Part shown: piece after piece, positions 16,657-24,489 of the stretch
Numbering within the stretch: the stretch's first letter is position 1
Layout of the letters: each line of letters begins with the position of its first letter
Source: Microvirga puerhi
GTDB taxonomy: Bacteria > Pseudomonadota > Alphaproteobacteria > Rhizobiales > Beijerinckiaceae
Direction of reading: 5' to 3'
DNA length: 64,000 nucleotides
Assembly (NCBI RefSeq): GCF_020089865.1
Contig: NZ_JAIRBM010000005.1
Span: 250,126 to 314,125 of the forward strand
The notes under the pieces: generated by a model
What the model was told of the DNA's origin: nothing
What the model saw: only the letters and a program-made list of their open reading frames with translations
Databases searched by the model: none
Made by a program: the position numbers and the translations under genes

Positions 16657-16997
16657 GTACTTGGGCCATCGGGGCCCGGCCATTTGTCGCCATATCTCAA
16701 ACGGTGGCGTTTATCCGGCAACGGACGACCGTATATTTACTTGCCACAGCGAAAGCGGCATCGGGCACGTAGGGTTAACAATCTATTAAGGAGCCAATTC
16801 CGCAGAGAAGGTTCCTACAACCTAAGATTTATTAGCCTATTGTGTATGTTATCTAAGGATGAATTATACAAATTTTAAACCAACGAGCTCCATCTGGTGA
16901 CTTTATAACTTGACTGTAACGATATTAAGTTAGTAATCATCGACGTCAGCATGGCCATTACACACGCTGTGCAGGCAACCCCCTTATGGAGAAGATG

Positions 16998-17336
16998 ATG
17001 TTTAAGCGCTTTCATTTCGTAATGCTTGGAACGGCGATTACTTTTTTGACAGCAACGGGTGCAGGTGCCCTCGAGACTGCCAACGGCCTCAGCGTGAATG
17101 GCCTGAGTGTCAACGGCCTCAGTGTCAACGGCCTTAGCGTGAATGGTCTTAGCGTCAACGGTTTAAGCGTGAACGGGCTCAGCGTGAACGGCCTGAGTGT
17201 CAACGGTCTCAGCGTGAACGGATTGAGCGTCAATGGGCGCGATGCACAGGGCAGGGCGCTGTCGTCTGTCGCTCTGCGTGACCGGCAGCCTGCTTCCCTT
17301 CTGCTGCAGGACGGTTCGCTCGTCCATCTTCGCTGA
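16998..17336 (+). CDS. Small secreted NGL-repeat protein 2
   Basis: This 112-residue protein has a Sec signal peptide (residues 1-24, ending GAGA) and then ten tandem pentapeptides: ANGLS once and VNGLS nine times, residues 28-77, bases 17079-17228. A degenerate eleventh unit follows. The tail ends LLLQDGSLVHLR. ATG 16998 is preferred because GGAG lies 6 bases upstream, as in the remnant; ATG 16986 and 16995 are in frame. The units are identical in protein but use many different codons. It lies 59 bases upstream of the ADYC-like gene and is probably in one operon with it. Its fold and role are unknown. Confidence 0.78.
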   Translation: MFKRFHFVMLGTAITFLTATGAGALETANGLSVNGLSVNGLSVNGLSVNGLSVNGLSVNGLSVNGLSVNGLSVNGLSVNGRDAQGRALSSVALRDRQPASLLLQDGSLVHLR

Positions 17337-17395
17337 GAGCGGGCATCGAGGCCTTTCCATGAAGGAGAGGCCTCATTTCCGAGGAGGGGTCCCCG

Positions 17396-18184
17396 ATGCG
17401 CCATCTGACAAGGATCGTTCTGGGGCTTCTTTTGAGCCTGGGCTTCTCGAACCTCTGCTCCGCCCTCGATGGAAGCTTGCGGATGGATGGCGCCGATCTG
17501 GCGCTCCATCTGGAAGACGGACGTGTTCTCATGCGTGACGGCCTCGTCGGGCTGACGTTGAACCTCGCGACCGGGAGCGGGAACGCCTCAATCCACATCG
17601 ACAGCGTCGCGATGGACGACACAGCCATACGCGGCCCTATCGCGCTCTTCAGTCTGTCCCAAGCGCAGCCCGATGGCGCGTCGGAGAATATCTGCCAGCC
17701 CGATCCGAAAGGTCGGCGGCTCGCGCTTGCACTCCCCGATGAAAACGGCGGCTTCAGCTTCACATGTACCAGCGGAGCTGAAGGAAAATGCGTGCTGATG
17801 GGATATCGGCCCTGGGAATCCCGGGACGGCGTTCCCTTGAAGGATCTGCATCGCGCCTGCATCCACATGCTTCGCGCCGATTACGGCGGTGACGATCATC
17901 CGACGACCCGCAACGGCACGCTCGTAGACATCTACGACCGCTTCGGCATCCAAACATCGGAGCCGAACGAGAAGCTCTCATTCGAAGCGGCATGGGGGCC
18001 TGACGGCGCACTTTGCGTGGCGCATCCGCGGATTCCGGAGAACATCACACTCTCTGCTCTGGCGGAGCGCTATCCTCGCTTCTCCGGACATCTCGGGCCG
18101 GATTCCTGCACGGAGCAGTCCATGCGTGCGGAACCGCGCGCGTTGCTTTTCAACAGGTCGGCCGCCGACGTGGGAAAGCACTAG
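17396..18184 (+). CDS. Secreted protein resembling the ADYC-domain family
   Basis: This 262-residue protein has a signal peptide (residues 1-23, ending CSA) and a ribosome site GAGGAGGGG. Mature residues begin with LDGSL...LALHLEDGRVLMRDG, which echoes the tails of the NGL-repeat proteins. The C-terminal half has ICQPD, FTCTSGAEGKCVLMGYRPWE and ACIHMLRADYGGD, then TRNGTLVDIYDRFGI. From memory this pattern matches the uncharacterised ADYC domain, except that ADYC reads ADYG here. Six or more Cys suggest disulfides in the periplasm or outside. No enzymatic role is known. Position suggests it works with the NGL-repeat proteins. Confidence 0.65.
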   Translation: MRHLTRIVLGLLLSLGFSNLCSALDGSLRMDGADLALHLEDGRVLMRDGLVGLTLNLATGSGNASIHIDSVAMDDTAIRGPIALFSLSQAQPDGASENICQPDPKGRRLALALPDENGGFSFTCTSGAEGKCVLMGYRPWESRDGVPLKDLHRACIHMLRADYGGDDHPTTRNGTLVDIYDRFGIQTSEPNEKLSFEAAWGPDGALCVAHPRIPENITLSALAERYPRFSGHLGPDSCTEQSMRAEPRALLFNRSAADVGKH

Positions 18185-18332
18185 CGGCGAGCGAGATCCG
18201 GCGCAGCGTACCGCGGAGCGCTGCCGATATCATTTGCCCGGCGGAACAGCATAGCCGACTTTCGCCTGACTTGCCGTAACGGGTGATCTCCGCCACAAAT
18301 CCGGCGGCACTTATCTTGAAAGATCTCTCCTG

Positions 18333-19184
18333 ATGCTCGGCATTTCTCTCTTCGACCTGTCCTGGCTTATCGTCGCGCTTCTCGGCGCGGGCGCGATCAC
18401 GGGACTTCTCGCCGGCGTCTTCGGTGTCGGTGGCGGGGCCGTGGCCGTGCCGATCCTTTACGAGCTGTTCCGGTTCGTCGGCGTGCCGGAAGAGGTGCGG
18501 ATGCCGCTCTGCGTCGGCACCTCGCTTGCCATCATCATCCCGACCTCGATCCGCTCCTTCCGCGCCCATCAGGCGAAGGGGGCTGTCGACATGTCGATCC
18601 TGCGCGTCTGGGGGATCCCTGTCGTCGTGGGCGTGATCATGGGCAGCGTCGTCGCCCGCTATGCACCGGCGGATCTGTTCAAGACGGTGTTCGTCGTCGT
18701 GGCTGGCATCTCGGCCGTTCGGCTGCTCTTCGGCAAGGATACCTGGCGGTTCGGACTCGATATGCCGGCAAGACCGATCATGATCGTCTATGGCTGGATC
18801 ATCGGCGTGCTCTCGGCCCTCATGGGGATCGGCGGCGGTCAGCTCTCGAACCTGTTCATGACCTTCTACAATCGGCCCATCCACCAAGCCGTGGCGACCT
18901 CGTCCGGACTCGGCATCCTGATCTCGATCCCCGGCGCGCTCGGCTACATCTACGCGGGCTGGCCGCGCATGGCGGAATATCCGAACGTGACCGCGCTCCA
19001 GCCGCCGCTGGCGCTCGGCTATGTTTCACTCGTCGGCTTTCTCCTGTTCATTCCGACCAGCACGTGGATGGCTCCGATCGGCGCACGCCTCGCGCATCGC
19101 CTGTCCAAGCGGAAGCTCGAGATCGCGTTCGGGCTTTTCCTGCTGTCGGTCTGCGTCCGCTTCTTCTTCAGCCTGCTGGGATAG
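18333..19184 (+). CDS. TauE/SafE-family sulfite or sulfoacetate exporter
   Basis: This 283-residue integral membrane protein has about eight hydrophobic segments in two repeated halves. The family motifs are GLLAGVFGVGGGAVAVPIL near residue 25 and ALMGIGGGQLSNLFM near residue 165, both Gly-rich re-entrant loops. Members move sulfite, sulfoacetate or other organosulfur anions across the inner membrane; the substrate here cannot be told. ATG 18333 follows a short TCTCCTG leader without a strong ribosome site. It converges with the protease gene and overlaps its 3' end by 17 bases. Confidence 0.9.
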   Translation: MLGISLFDLSWLIVALLGAGAITGLLAGVFGVGGGAVAVPILYELFRFVGVPEEVRMPLCVGTSLAIIIPTSIRSFRAHQAKGAVDMSILRVWGIPVVVGVIMGSVVARYAPADLFKTVFVVVAGISAVRLLFGKDTWRFGLDMPARPIMIVYGWIIGVLSALMGIGGGQLSNLFMTFYNRPIHQAVATSSGLGILISIPGALGYIYAGWPRMAEYPNVTALQPPLALGYVSLVGFLLFIPTSTWMAPIGARLAHRLSKRKLEIAFGLFLLSVCVRFFFSLLG

Positions 19185-19884
19185 GCTCCTTCGGGCGCAG
19201 GATCAGCCGGTTGCCGCGCACCTCGTAGGACGTGAGCCGTTCGAGAAACGTCATGCCGAGCAGATTGGCGTGAAGGGCGCCTGACCGGGTCACGAGCGCA
19301 TGGACATTGCGCTCCGTGATGGACCCGATGGTGAGCGAGCCGATGATCACCGGCGCCGCCATCGCGATGCCGTTCGCAGTCGCCACCGGGATCGAGAAGT
19401 TCAGATCGTCGTCCTTGAAGCCGAAATCGGCCGCGTGCTCCGCGCGCAGCACGACGGTTGAGGCGCCCGTGTCGAACACGAAGCGCGTTTCGTGGCCGTT
19501 GACGCGGCCGTTCAACAGGAAGCTGCCGTCGCTGCGCTTGGCCGCCACGATCTCGCCCTTGTCCGTCATCACCGCACGACCGTCCGCGATGTCGCCGATG
19601 GCGCGATCGAGCACCATCTGCAGGTCGTCGCGGGCCGAATAGGTGACGAGCCCCGCAATCAAAAGGCCGCCGCTCACCGCCAGCGTCTCGATCCCGTGAG
19701 TCCAATGACGAGAAAAGCCGTCCACGATGGCGGCCGCCATGTAGAGGCTGCAGCCGAAGAGGCCGAGAAGGAGCGCGAGCTGGGTCGGTTGGAGGCTGGC
19801 GACGGGCGTCTCGCCCATGGTAGCGACCAAAAGGCCTGCAGCCAGAAGAGCGCCGCCGAGAGGGCGGATGCCGGGCATGCTCAT
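19168..19884 (-). CDS. TIGR02281-type retropepsin-like aspartic protease, membrane-anchored
   Basis: This 238-residue protein has about three N-terminal hydrophobic segments (residues 8-24, 31-50, 63-80), then a single-domain clan AA aspartic protease. The active-site motif FVFDTGAST is near residue 137. NLLGMTFLERL and EVRGNRLILRP are typical of the family, which acts as a dimer. The ATG at 19884 overlaps the stop of the DUF1289 gene in ATGA, so the two are translationally coupled. Its natural substrate is unknown. Confidence 0.88.
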   Translation of the reverse strand: MSMPGIRPLGGALLAAGLLVATMGETPVASLQPTQLALLLGLFGCSLYMAAAIVDGFSRHWTHGIETLAVSGGLLIAGLVTYSARDDLQMVLDRAIGDIADGRAVMTDKGEIVAAKRSDGSFLLNGRVNGHETRFVFDTGASTVVLRAEHAADFGFKDDDLNFSIPVATANGIAMAAPVIIGSLTIGSITERNVHALVTRSGALHANLLGMTFLERLTSYEVRGNRLILRPKEPIPAG

Positions 19885-20078
19885 TCGGGATCGCTCCCGC
19901 CGAGGGCGAAGGCCTGGCGCATGCGTTCGGGCAGCTCCGCCATGATGCGCAGACGTTCTTCCTCGCTGAGGCGAAACCACTGGGCGATCTCTTCGCGCGT
20001 GCGGCCGCAGCCCTCGCACAGGCCGGTTTCAGCATCGAGAAGGCAAACGCGAATGCAGGGGCTGGAGGCGCGGTTCAT
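19881..20078 (-). CDS. DUF1289-family small Cys-rich protein
   Basis: This 65-residue cytoplasmic protein carries the DUF1289 signature SPCIRVCLLDAETGLCEGCG followed by RTREEIAQW. Four cysteines (8, 12, 21, 24) are placed as in a zinc or iron-sulfur knuckle. The family is uncharacterised. The gene precedes and overlaps the retropepsin gene by four bases and starts just after cobS on the same strand. Confidence 0.9.
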   Translation of the reverse strand: MNRASSPCIRVCLLDAETGLCEGCGRTREEIAQWFRLSEEERLRIMAELPERMRQAFALGGSDPE

Positions 20079-20095
20079 GTCTTCCCATCATGTCG

Positions 20096-20932
20096 TTACG
20101 GACGAAGCGCGATCAAGAGGCCGATCAGCGCAGCCATCTCCGCCACCTGCTGCGCGGCGCCCGCGATATCGCCGGTCTGCCCCTGAATATGACGCCATGC
20201 CAATCGCATGAGGCCTATTCCCGAAAGCCCGGCGAACAGGATCATCAGGGCGATTCCGGAAACCGGGAGACCGCCCGCAAGGCCAACGAGGAGAGCAAGG
20301 CCGGCCGACAGGGCGACTGCGAGCCAGAAGCTCTCCCGGGCAGGCTGCCCGACGGCCTGCGCTGCCCCGTCCGTTCTTGCTGGAGGCAGGAACACCAGCG
20401 GCACGAGACCCGCGACCCGGGACAGGGCGGCAACGATGAGCACGGCCGCCGCGACCGCCGTAGCGTCGGTTCGAAGGATCAACGTCGCCAATGCCGTGAT
20501 CCGGAGGGCAAATCCGAGGACCAGCGCGCACGTCCCGAAGGAGCCGATCAGGCTGTCCTTCATGATGGCGAGACGCCGCTCGCGGGTCGCGCCGCCGAAG
20601 CTGTCTGCCGTATCGGCAAGACCGTCCTCATGAAACGCACCCGTGGTGATCGTCGCAGTCGCAATCGCAAGGATTGCTGCAAGCCAGGGACCGAGATCGA
20701 GCCAGAGCGCGAGGACGAGAGCGCAAGCGGGAAGGAGTCCGAGAACGAAACCCGCTAAGGGCAAGATGCGGACGATTCGTCCGAAATCCGGAAGTCCATG
20801 CGGATTTCGTTCCCATGAAAGGACAGGAACCGGAAGTCTGGAATAAAAGCGTAAGGCACACGCCAAATCAGCGATTCCCGCCTGCCATGCAGACAGCGAA
20901 AGGCTGCCTGTTTCGTTCAATCGGTCGGACAT
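20096..20932 (-). CDS. cobS: Adenosylcobinamide-GDP ribazoletransferase (cobalamin synthase)
   Basis: CobS is an inner-membrane enzyme that joins alpha-ribazole phosphate to adenosylcobinamide-GDP in the last steps of B12 synthesis. The 278-residue product has about six hydrophobic segments. The family signature FHEDGLADTADSFGG is near residue 98, with GDIAGAAQQ near the C-terminus. It is divergent from cobT, whose product supplies its substrate; the 77 bases between them probably hold both promoters. This gap is too short for a full cobalamin riboswitch on either side. Confidence 0.94.
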   Translation of the reverse strand: MSDRLNETGSLSLSAWQAGIADLACALRFYSRLPVPVLSWERNPHGLPDFGRIVRILPLAGFVLGLLPACALVLALWLDLGPWLAAILAIATATITTGAFHEDGLADTADSFGGATRERRLAIMKDSLIGSFGTCALVLGFALRITALATLILRTDATAVAAAVLIVAALSRVAGLVPLVFLPPARTDGAAQAVGQPARESFWLAVALSAGLALLVGLAGGLPVSGIALMILFAGLSGIGLMRLAWRHIQGQTGDIAGAAQQVAEMAALIGLLIALRP

Positions 20933-21009
20933 GCTTCACCCCGAATGGATCGACCGCTATAGGTCACGCCTCTTCTGTTGCGCAATGCCCGACCGGGCCG
21001 GAGCCTTCC

Positions 21010-22035
21010 ATGACCGCACCTGCGACCTCGCCCTTCGACGATATTCGTCGCCTGATCACGACGATGCCGGGGCCGGATGAGGCAGCGGTGGCGGCCGTGC
21101 GTCAGCGCGACGGGCAGTTGACCAAGCCTGCGGGGAGCCTTGGCCGCCTCGAATGGCTCGTCGAGTGGCTTGCGGCCTGGCAGGCCAAGGCCACGCCGAC
21201 CGCGGACCGGCCGCTCGTCTGCGTCTTCGCCGGAAGTCATGGTGTGACCGAGCGGGGTGTGTCCGCGTTCCCGGCCTCCGTGAACCGCCAGATGTTGGAG
21301 AACTTTTCCGCCGGTGGCGCGGCGATCAATCAGATCTGTGCGAGCCTGGGCCTCGGCTTCAAGGTTTTCGATCTGGCCATCGACATGCCGACCGGCGACA
21401 TCGTCGTGGAGCCTGCGATGGACGAGAAGGCTTGCGTCGCCACCATGGCATTCGGGATGGAAGCCATCGCCGGCGGCACGGATCTGCTGGCGATCGGTGA
21501 ACTCGGGATCGGCAATACCACTATCGCGGCTGCCATCTACGCAGCACTCTATGGTGGCGAGCCGGCGCATTGGGTGGGCCGTGGCAGCGGCGTCGACGAA
21601 GAGGGAATGACGCGCAAGATCGCAGCGGTGGAAGGGGCGCTCGCTCATCATCGCGATCATCTGAAGGATCCTCTCGATGTCCTCCGTCGGCTCGGTGGAC
21701 GCGAGATCGCCGCCATGGCGGGTGCTATTCTCGCCGCGCGTCTGCAGCGCATCCCGGTGATTCTCGACGGCTACGTGGCGACGGCGGCGGCAGCGATCCT
21801 CCATGCCATCCATCCGGCCACCATCGACCATTGCATCGCCGGTCACCTCTCGGCCGAGGGGGCTCACCTGGAGGTGCTGGAGCGGTTGGGCAAGATTCCG
21901 CTGCTCGCCCTCGGCATGCATCTTGGTGAGGGCAGTGGCGCGGCCCTCGCAATGGGGATTGTCAAAACTGCCGCTACGGTACATCGTGACATGGCGACTT
22001 TCAGCCAAGCCGGTGTATCGGAGCGGTTGCCCTGA
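21010..22035 (+). CDS. cobT: Nicotinate-nucleotide:dimethylbenzimidazole phosphoribosyltransferase
   Basis: CobT moves phosphoribose from nicotinate mononucleotide to dimethylbenzimidazole to make alpha-ribazole phosphate, the lower ligand of B12. The 341-residue length is usual. Motifs include KPAGSLGRLE, GSHGV, GIGNTT near residue 165 and the catalytic-region HLGEGSGAALA near the C-terminus. ATG 21010 follows a GGAG site and gives the normal family N-terminus; the frame is open further upstream. It ends directly against the nuclease gene. Confidence 0.95.
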   Translation: MTAPATSPFDDIRRLITTMPGPDEAAVAAVRQRDGQLTKPAGSLGRLEWLVEWLAAWQAKATPTADRPLVCVFAGSHGVTERGVSAFPASVNRQMLENFSAGGAAINQICASLGLGFKVFDLAIDMPTGDIVVEPAMDEKACVATMAFGMEAIAGGTDLLAIGELGIGNTTIAAAIYAALYGGEPAHWVGRGSGVDEEGMTRKIAAVEGALAHHRDHLKDPLDVLRRLGGREIAAMAGAILAARLQRIPVILDGYVATAAAAILHAIHPATIDHCIAGHLSAEGAHLEVLERLGKIPLLALGMHLGEGSGAALAMGIVKTAATVHRDMATFSQAGVSERLP

Positions 22036-22566
22036 ATGACCTCACGTATCTTCCGCCAGGGTCGTCTCGCCCCGAAGCCGTCCTGGCTCGGCAGCCTTGC
22101 TTCACTCTGTCTCGCGTTCCTGCTGGCCGGCATCGCGCATCTGTTTCTGGAGCGCAGCGAGCGCGTGATCTCGGGGCACGCCTTCGCGATCGATGGCGAC
22201 ACGATCCGGATCGGCAACAGCAAGATCCGTCTTAAAGGAATCGACGCGCCCGAACTCACACAGTCCTGCATCCGGGAGGGACGCCCCGTCCTCTGTGGCG
22301 AGAAGGCCCGCGACACGCTGCTCAGCATGATCCTCAACCAGAACGTGGAATGCCGTGTCAGTGGGCGCGACCGTTATCAACGGGCGCTCGCACGCTGCTA
22401 TGTGAACGGGGAGGATATCGGGGCGCGCATGGTGGAGAAGGGCTGCGCCGTCGCCTACGGCGATTATCGTCTCCTCGAAGCCAAGGCCCGTTTGCAATCC
22501 CTCGGGCTTTGGGGAACGGAATTCCAGCGGCCGCAACAATGGCGACGGAACAACAACGTCTATTGA
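22036..22566 (+). CDS. Thermonuclease-like (SNase) protein with N-terminal membrane anchor
   Basis: This 176-residue protein has a single hydrophobic segment (residues 18-40) and a staphylococcal-nuclease-like OB-fold domain. Motifs are AIDGDTIRIG, IRLKGIDAPE near residue 70, and GRDRYQRALARC. The Arg and Glu positions of the SNase active site seem kept in the first block. It starts immediately after the cobT stop and may be cotranscribed. It would act on nucleic acid in the periplasm. Confidence 0.85.
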   Translation: MTSRIFRQGRLAPKPSWLGSLASLCLAFLLAGIAHLFLERSERVISGHAFAIDGDTIRIGNSKIRLKGIDAPELTQSCIREGRPVLCGEKARDTLLSMILNQNVECRVSGRDRYQRALARCYVNGEDIGARMVEKGCAVAYGDYRLLEAKARLQSLGLWGTEFQRPQQWRRNNNVY

Positions 22567-22584
22567 ATCATCGCCTGTGACCTC

Positions 22585-23289
22585 GTGTCGTGGCGCGAAG
22601 ACCTCGCAGGAAAAGGTCTCGATTCCCATCTTCGCGACATGGCTGCAGTCAATGATTTCGATCGTCTCGCCCGGCGCCTTCGGGCATGCCGGATCTGCCG
22701 GGATGCCCCAAGGTTCGGCTCCGCGCTCCCCCATGAACCCCGTCCGATCCTGCAGGGAAGCCCGACGGCGCGGCTCTGTATCGCCAGCCAGGCACCGGGA
22801 ACCAGGGCCCATGCGAGCGGCATCCCATTCTCCGATCGCTCCGGGATCCGACTGAGGCAGTGGCTCGGCCTCGACGAGGCCGCCTTCTATGATGCGACCC
22901 GGATCGCCATCATTCCGATGGGCGCATGCTTTCCAGGCCAGGATTCGAAGGGCGGCGACCTGCCGCCGCGACGAGAATGCGCCGAGACGTGGCGCGAGCC
23001 GATCTTCGAGGCTCTTCCCAATCTGGAGCTGGTTCTGCTGATCGGCCAATACGCCCAGGCATGGCATCTGGGTGGCGATTTCCGCGATGGCCTCACACGA
23101 ACGGTCATGCGCTGGCGCGAAATCCTTTCTTCGCCGCAGCATCCGCGCATTCTGCCGCTGCCGCATCCTTCCTGGCGCAACAACGGCTGGCTCCGAACCA
23201 ATCCCTGGTTCGAGGCCGAGCTTTTGCCCGTGCTTCGGGATCAAGTCCGCACTATGCTCGCGCCGGACCTCGAGGAGCCGGCGGCATGA
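22585..23289 (+). CDS. Uracil-DNA glycosylase superfamily protein
   Basis: This 234-residue protein belongs to the UDG superfamily that excises damaged bases. It starts with RLRACRICRD, a CxxC pair that binds an Fe-S cluster in some families but lacks the other usual cysteines here. ASQAPGTRAHASGIPFSD near residue 69 resembles the GxxPG...G(R)PF motif. LLIGQYAQAWHLG and LPHPSWRN are in the positions of the C-terminal catalytic loop. The start is uncertain: GTG 22585 or ATG 22639. Its stop overlaps the next start in ATGA. Confidence 0.8.
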   Translation: MSWREDLAGKGLDSHLRDMAAVNDFDRLARRLRACRICRDAPRFGSALPHEPRPILQGSPTARLCIASQAPGTRAHASGIPFSDRSGIRLRQWLGLDEAAFYDATRIAIIPMGACFPGQDSKGGDLPPRRECAETWREPIFEALPNLELVLLIGQYAQAWHLGGDFRDGLTRTVMRWREILSSPQHPRILPLPHPSWRNNGWLRTNPWFEAELLPVLRDQVRTMLAPDLEEPAA

Positions 23290-24077
23290 GCCTGACGACC
23301 CTGCGCGTTGCGACCGAAGGATCGGTTGCTACCATTACCCTCGCGCGGCCCGAGAAGATGAACGCGCTCAATGCGACGATGCATGCGGAGTTGCGCGACA
23401 CGCTCGATCGCTATGCCCAGGACCACGCGATCAAGGTCGTCGTCCTGACCGGAGAGGGGAGAGCCTTCTCCGCAGGGCAGGATCTGACGGAGAACCTGCC
23501 GCGGGACGAGAAGGGGCGCGTCGATCTGGGGCCGCCGCTGGCGCGCGACTACAATCCCCTCGTCCTGAGCCTCGTGAATTATCCCAAGCCGACCATCGCG
23601 GCGCTGAACGGTGCGGCGGTGGGAGCGTCCATGAACATTGCGCTTGCCTGCGATATCGTGGTTGCCGCGCGCTCCGCCTATCTGCAGGAGGCCTTCGCGA
23701 AGATCGCGCTCATTCCTGATGCAGGCGGTACCTGGATCCTGCCGCGCCTCGTCGGCCCGAAACGGGCGCTCGCGCTGATGCTGTCCGCCGAGTCCATTTC
23801 GGCCGAGGAGGCGAGGGCGATGGGTCTCGTGTTCAAGGTTTTCGAGGATACGACCTTCCGTGAGGACCTGTCCGCCTTCGCTGCAGGGCTCGCCCGCGGG
23901 CCGGCTCTCGCCTATCGGCTCACGAAGCAGGCAATGGCGAAAAGCCTCTCGAGCGATCTCGAAGCTCAGCTCGTGCTCGAGGCCACGTTGCAGCGTGAGG
24001 CTGGTTTCAGCCATGATTTCAGCGAAGGCATCAGTGCCTTTCGCGAGAAGCGGATTCCGAAGTTCGAAGGACGGTGA
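23286..24077 (+). CDS. paaG: PaaG-like enoyl-CoA hydratase/isomerase
   Basis: This crotonase-superfamily enzyme of 263 residues is most like 2-(1,2-epoxy-1,2-dihydrophenyl)acetyl-CoA isomerase. It has MNALN, GRAFSAGQDL near residue 60 and the oxyanion-hole segment NGAAVGASMNIALACD. The AFAKIALIPDAGGTWILPR block carries Asp at the position typical of PaaG. ATG 23286 overlaps the preceding stop. No other paa genes are near, so a general fatty-acid enoyl-CoA role is possible. Confidence 0.78.
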   Translation: MSLTTLRVATEGSVATITLARPEKMNALNATMHAELRDTLDRYAQDHAIKVVVLTGEGRAFSAGQDLTENLPRDEKGRVDLGPPLARDYNPLVLSLVNYPKPTIAALNGAAVGASMNIALACDIVVAARSAYLQEAFAKIALIPDAGGTWILPRLVGPKRALALMLSAESISAEEARAMGLVFKVFEDTTFREDLSAFAAGLARGPALAYRLTKQAMAKSLSSDLEAQLVLEATLQREAGFSHDFSEGISAFREKRIPKFEGR

Positions 24078-24089
24078 CGGAGATCAGCG

Positions 24090-24296
24090 ATGCGCATCAC
24101 CTATATCATCCTGGCTCTTCTGGTCTTCAGCGTTGTGCTCAGCATGCTGATCTCGCAGGATCCGGAAAGGTCTGCCGCTCTGTCGCAGATGTACCGGAAC
24201 GCTGCGTTTTCCGGTGAAACCCGCCAAATCATCATCGCAGCCCTCGCGATCGGCATAGGCGGCTTCATCGTCTATTTGACCATGACGCGGCGATAG
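24090..24296 (+). CDS. Small two-helix membrane protein
   Basis: This 68-residue protein has two hydrophobic helices (residues 3-21 and 46-63) joined by a polar loop. A GGAG site lies 7 bases before ATG 24090, and the gene is 12 bases after paaG, so it is probably in the same transcript. I do not recognise the family. Confidence 0.65.
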   Translation: MRITYIILALLVFSVVLSMLISQDPERSAALSQMYRNAAFSGETRQIIIAALAIGIGGFIVYLTMTRR

Positions 24297-24339
24297 CTGC
24301 TCCTCCCGGCAACGAACGCGTTCATCTCGCACCTGCGGG

Positions 24340-24356
24340 ATTTCCGTAACGGAAAT
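24340..24356. promoter_or_regulatory. Perfect 17-base palindrome upstream of RTX gene 3
   Basis: ATTTCCGT-A-ACGGAAAT lies about 135 bases before ATG 24490 and 43 bases after the small membrane gene. Its size suits a dimeric regulator site. A second hairpin, TCGGACA/TGTCCGA at 24365-24387, follows it and ends near TTTT, possibly a terminator for the upstream operon. Confidence 0.4.
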
Positions 24357-24489
24357 AGTCTGGATCGGACACGAGTTCGCTGTCCGAGCGCGGTTTTCAC
24401 ATCAACTTGAGTCGAAAGGAGCCATCGAAGCTCTTGCATAAGCGCGTCATATTTTCTATTCAGAACGTAATAACGTATAGGATTGCTAG

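Larger units (their letters stand above)
16188..17022 (+). repeat. Imperfect tandem duplication, unit ~440 bases
   Basis: Two successive units, about 16188-16612 and 16628-17022, match along their length. Shared landmarks are the terminator hairpin (16188/16628), GCAGCGAAAGC or its close variant (~16307/16746), GTAGGGTTAA (~16330/16769), GTGACTTTATAACTTGAC (16457/16897), and a GGAGAAG...ATGTTTAAGCGCT gene start (16561/16986). The second unit leads into the intact repeat gene; the first leads into a remnant. The region is notably AT-rich. No other gene is seen in this 825-base gap. Confidence 0.8.

Noticed and set aside
17079-17228. Regular 15-base repeats that could be taken for a CRISPR or minisatellite
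   Set aside because: There are no spacers, the period is 15 and stays in frame, and the units vary only at synonymous positions. It is a protein-coding repeat.
20933-21009. A cobalamin riboswitch between cobS and cobT
   Set aside because: The gap is only 77 bases and shows no B12-box-like conserved core.
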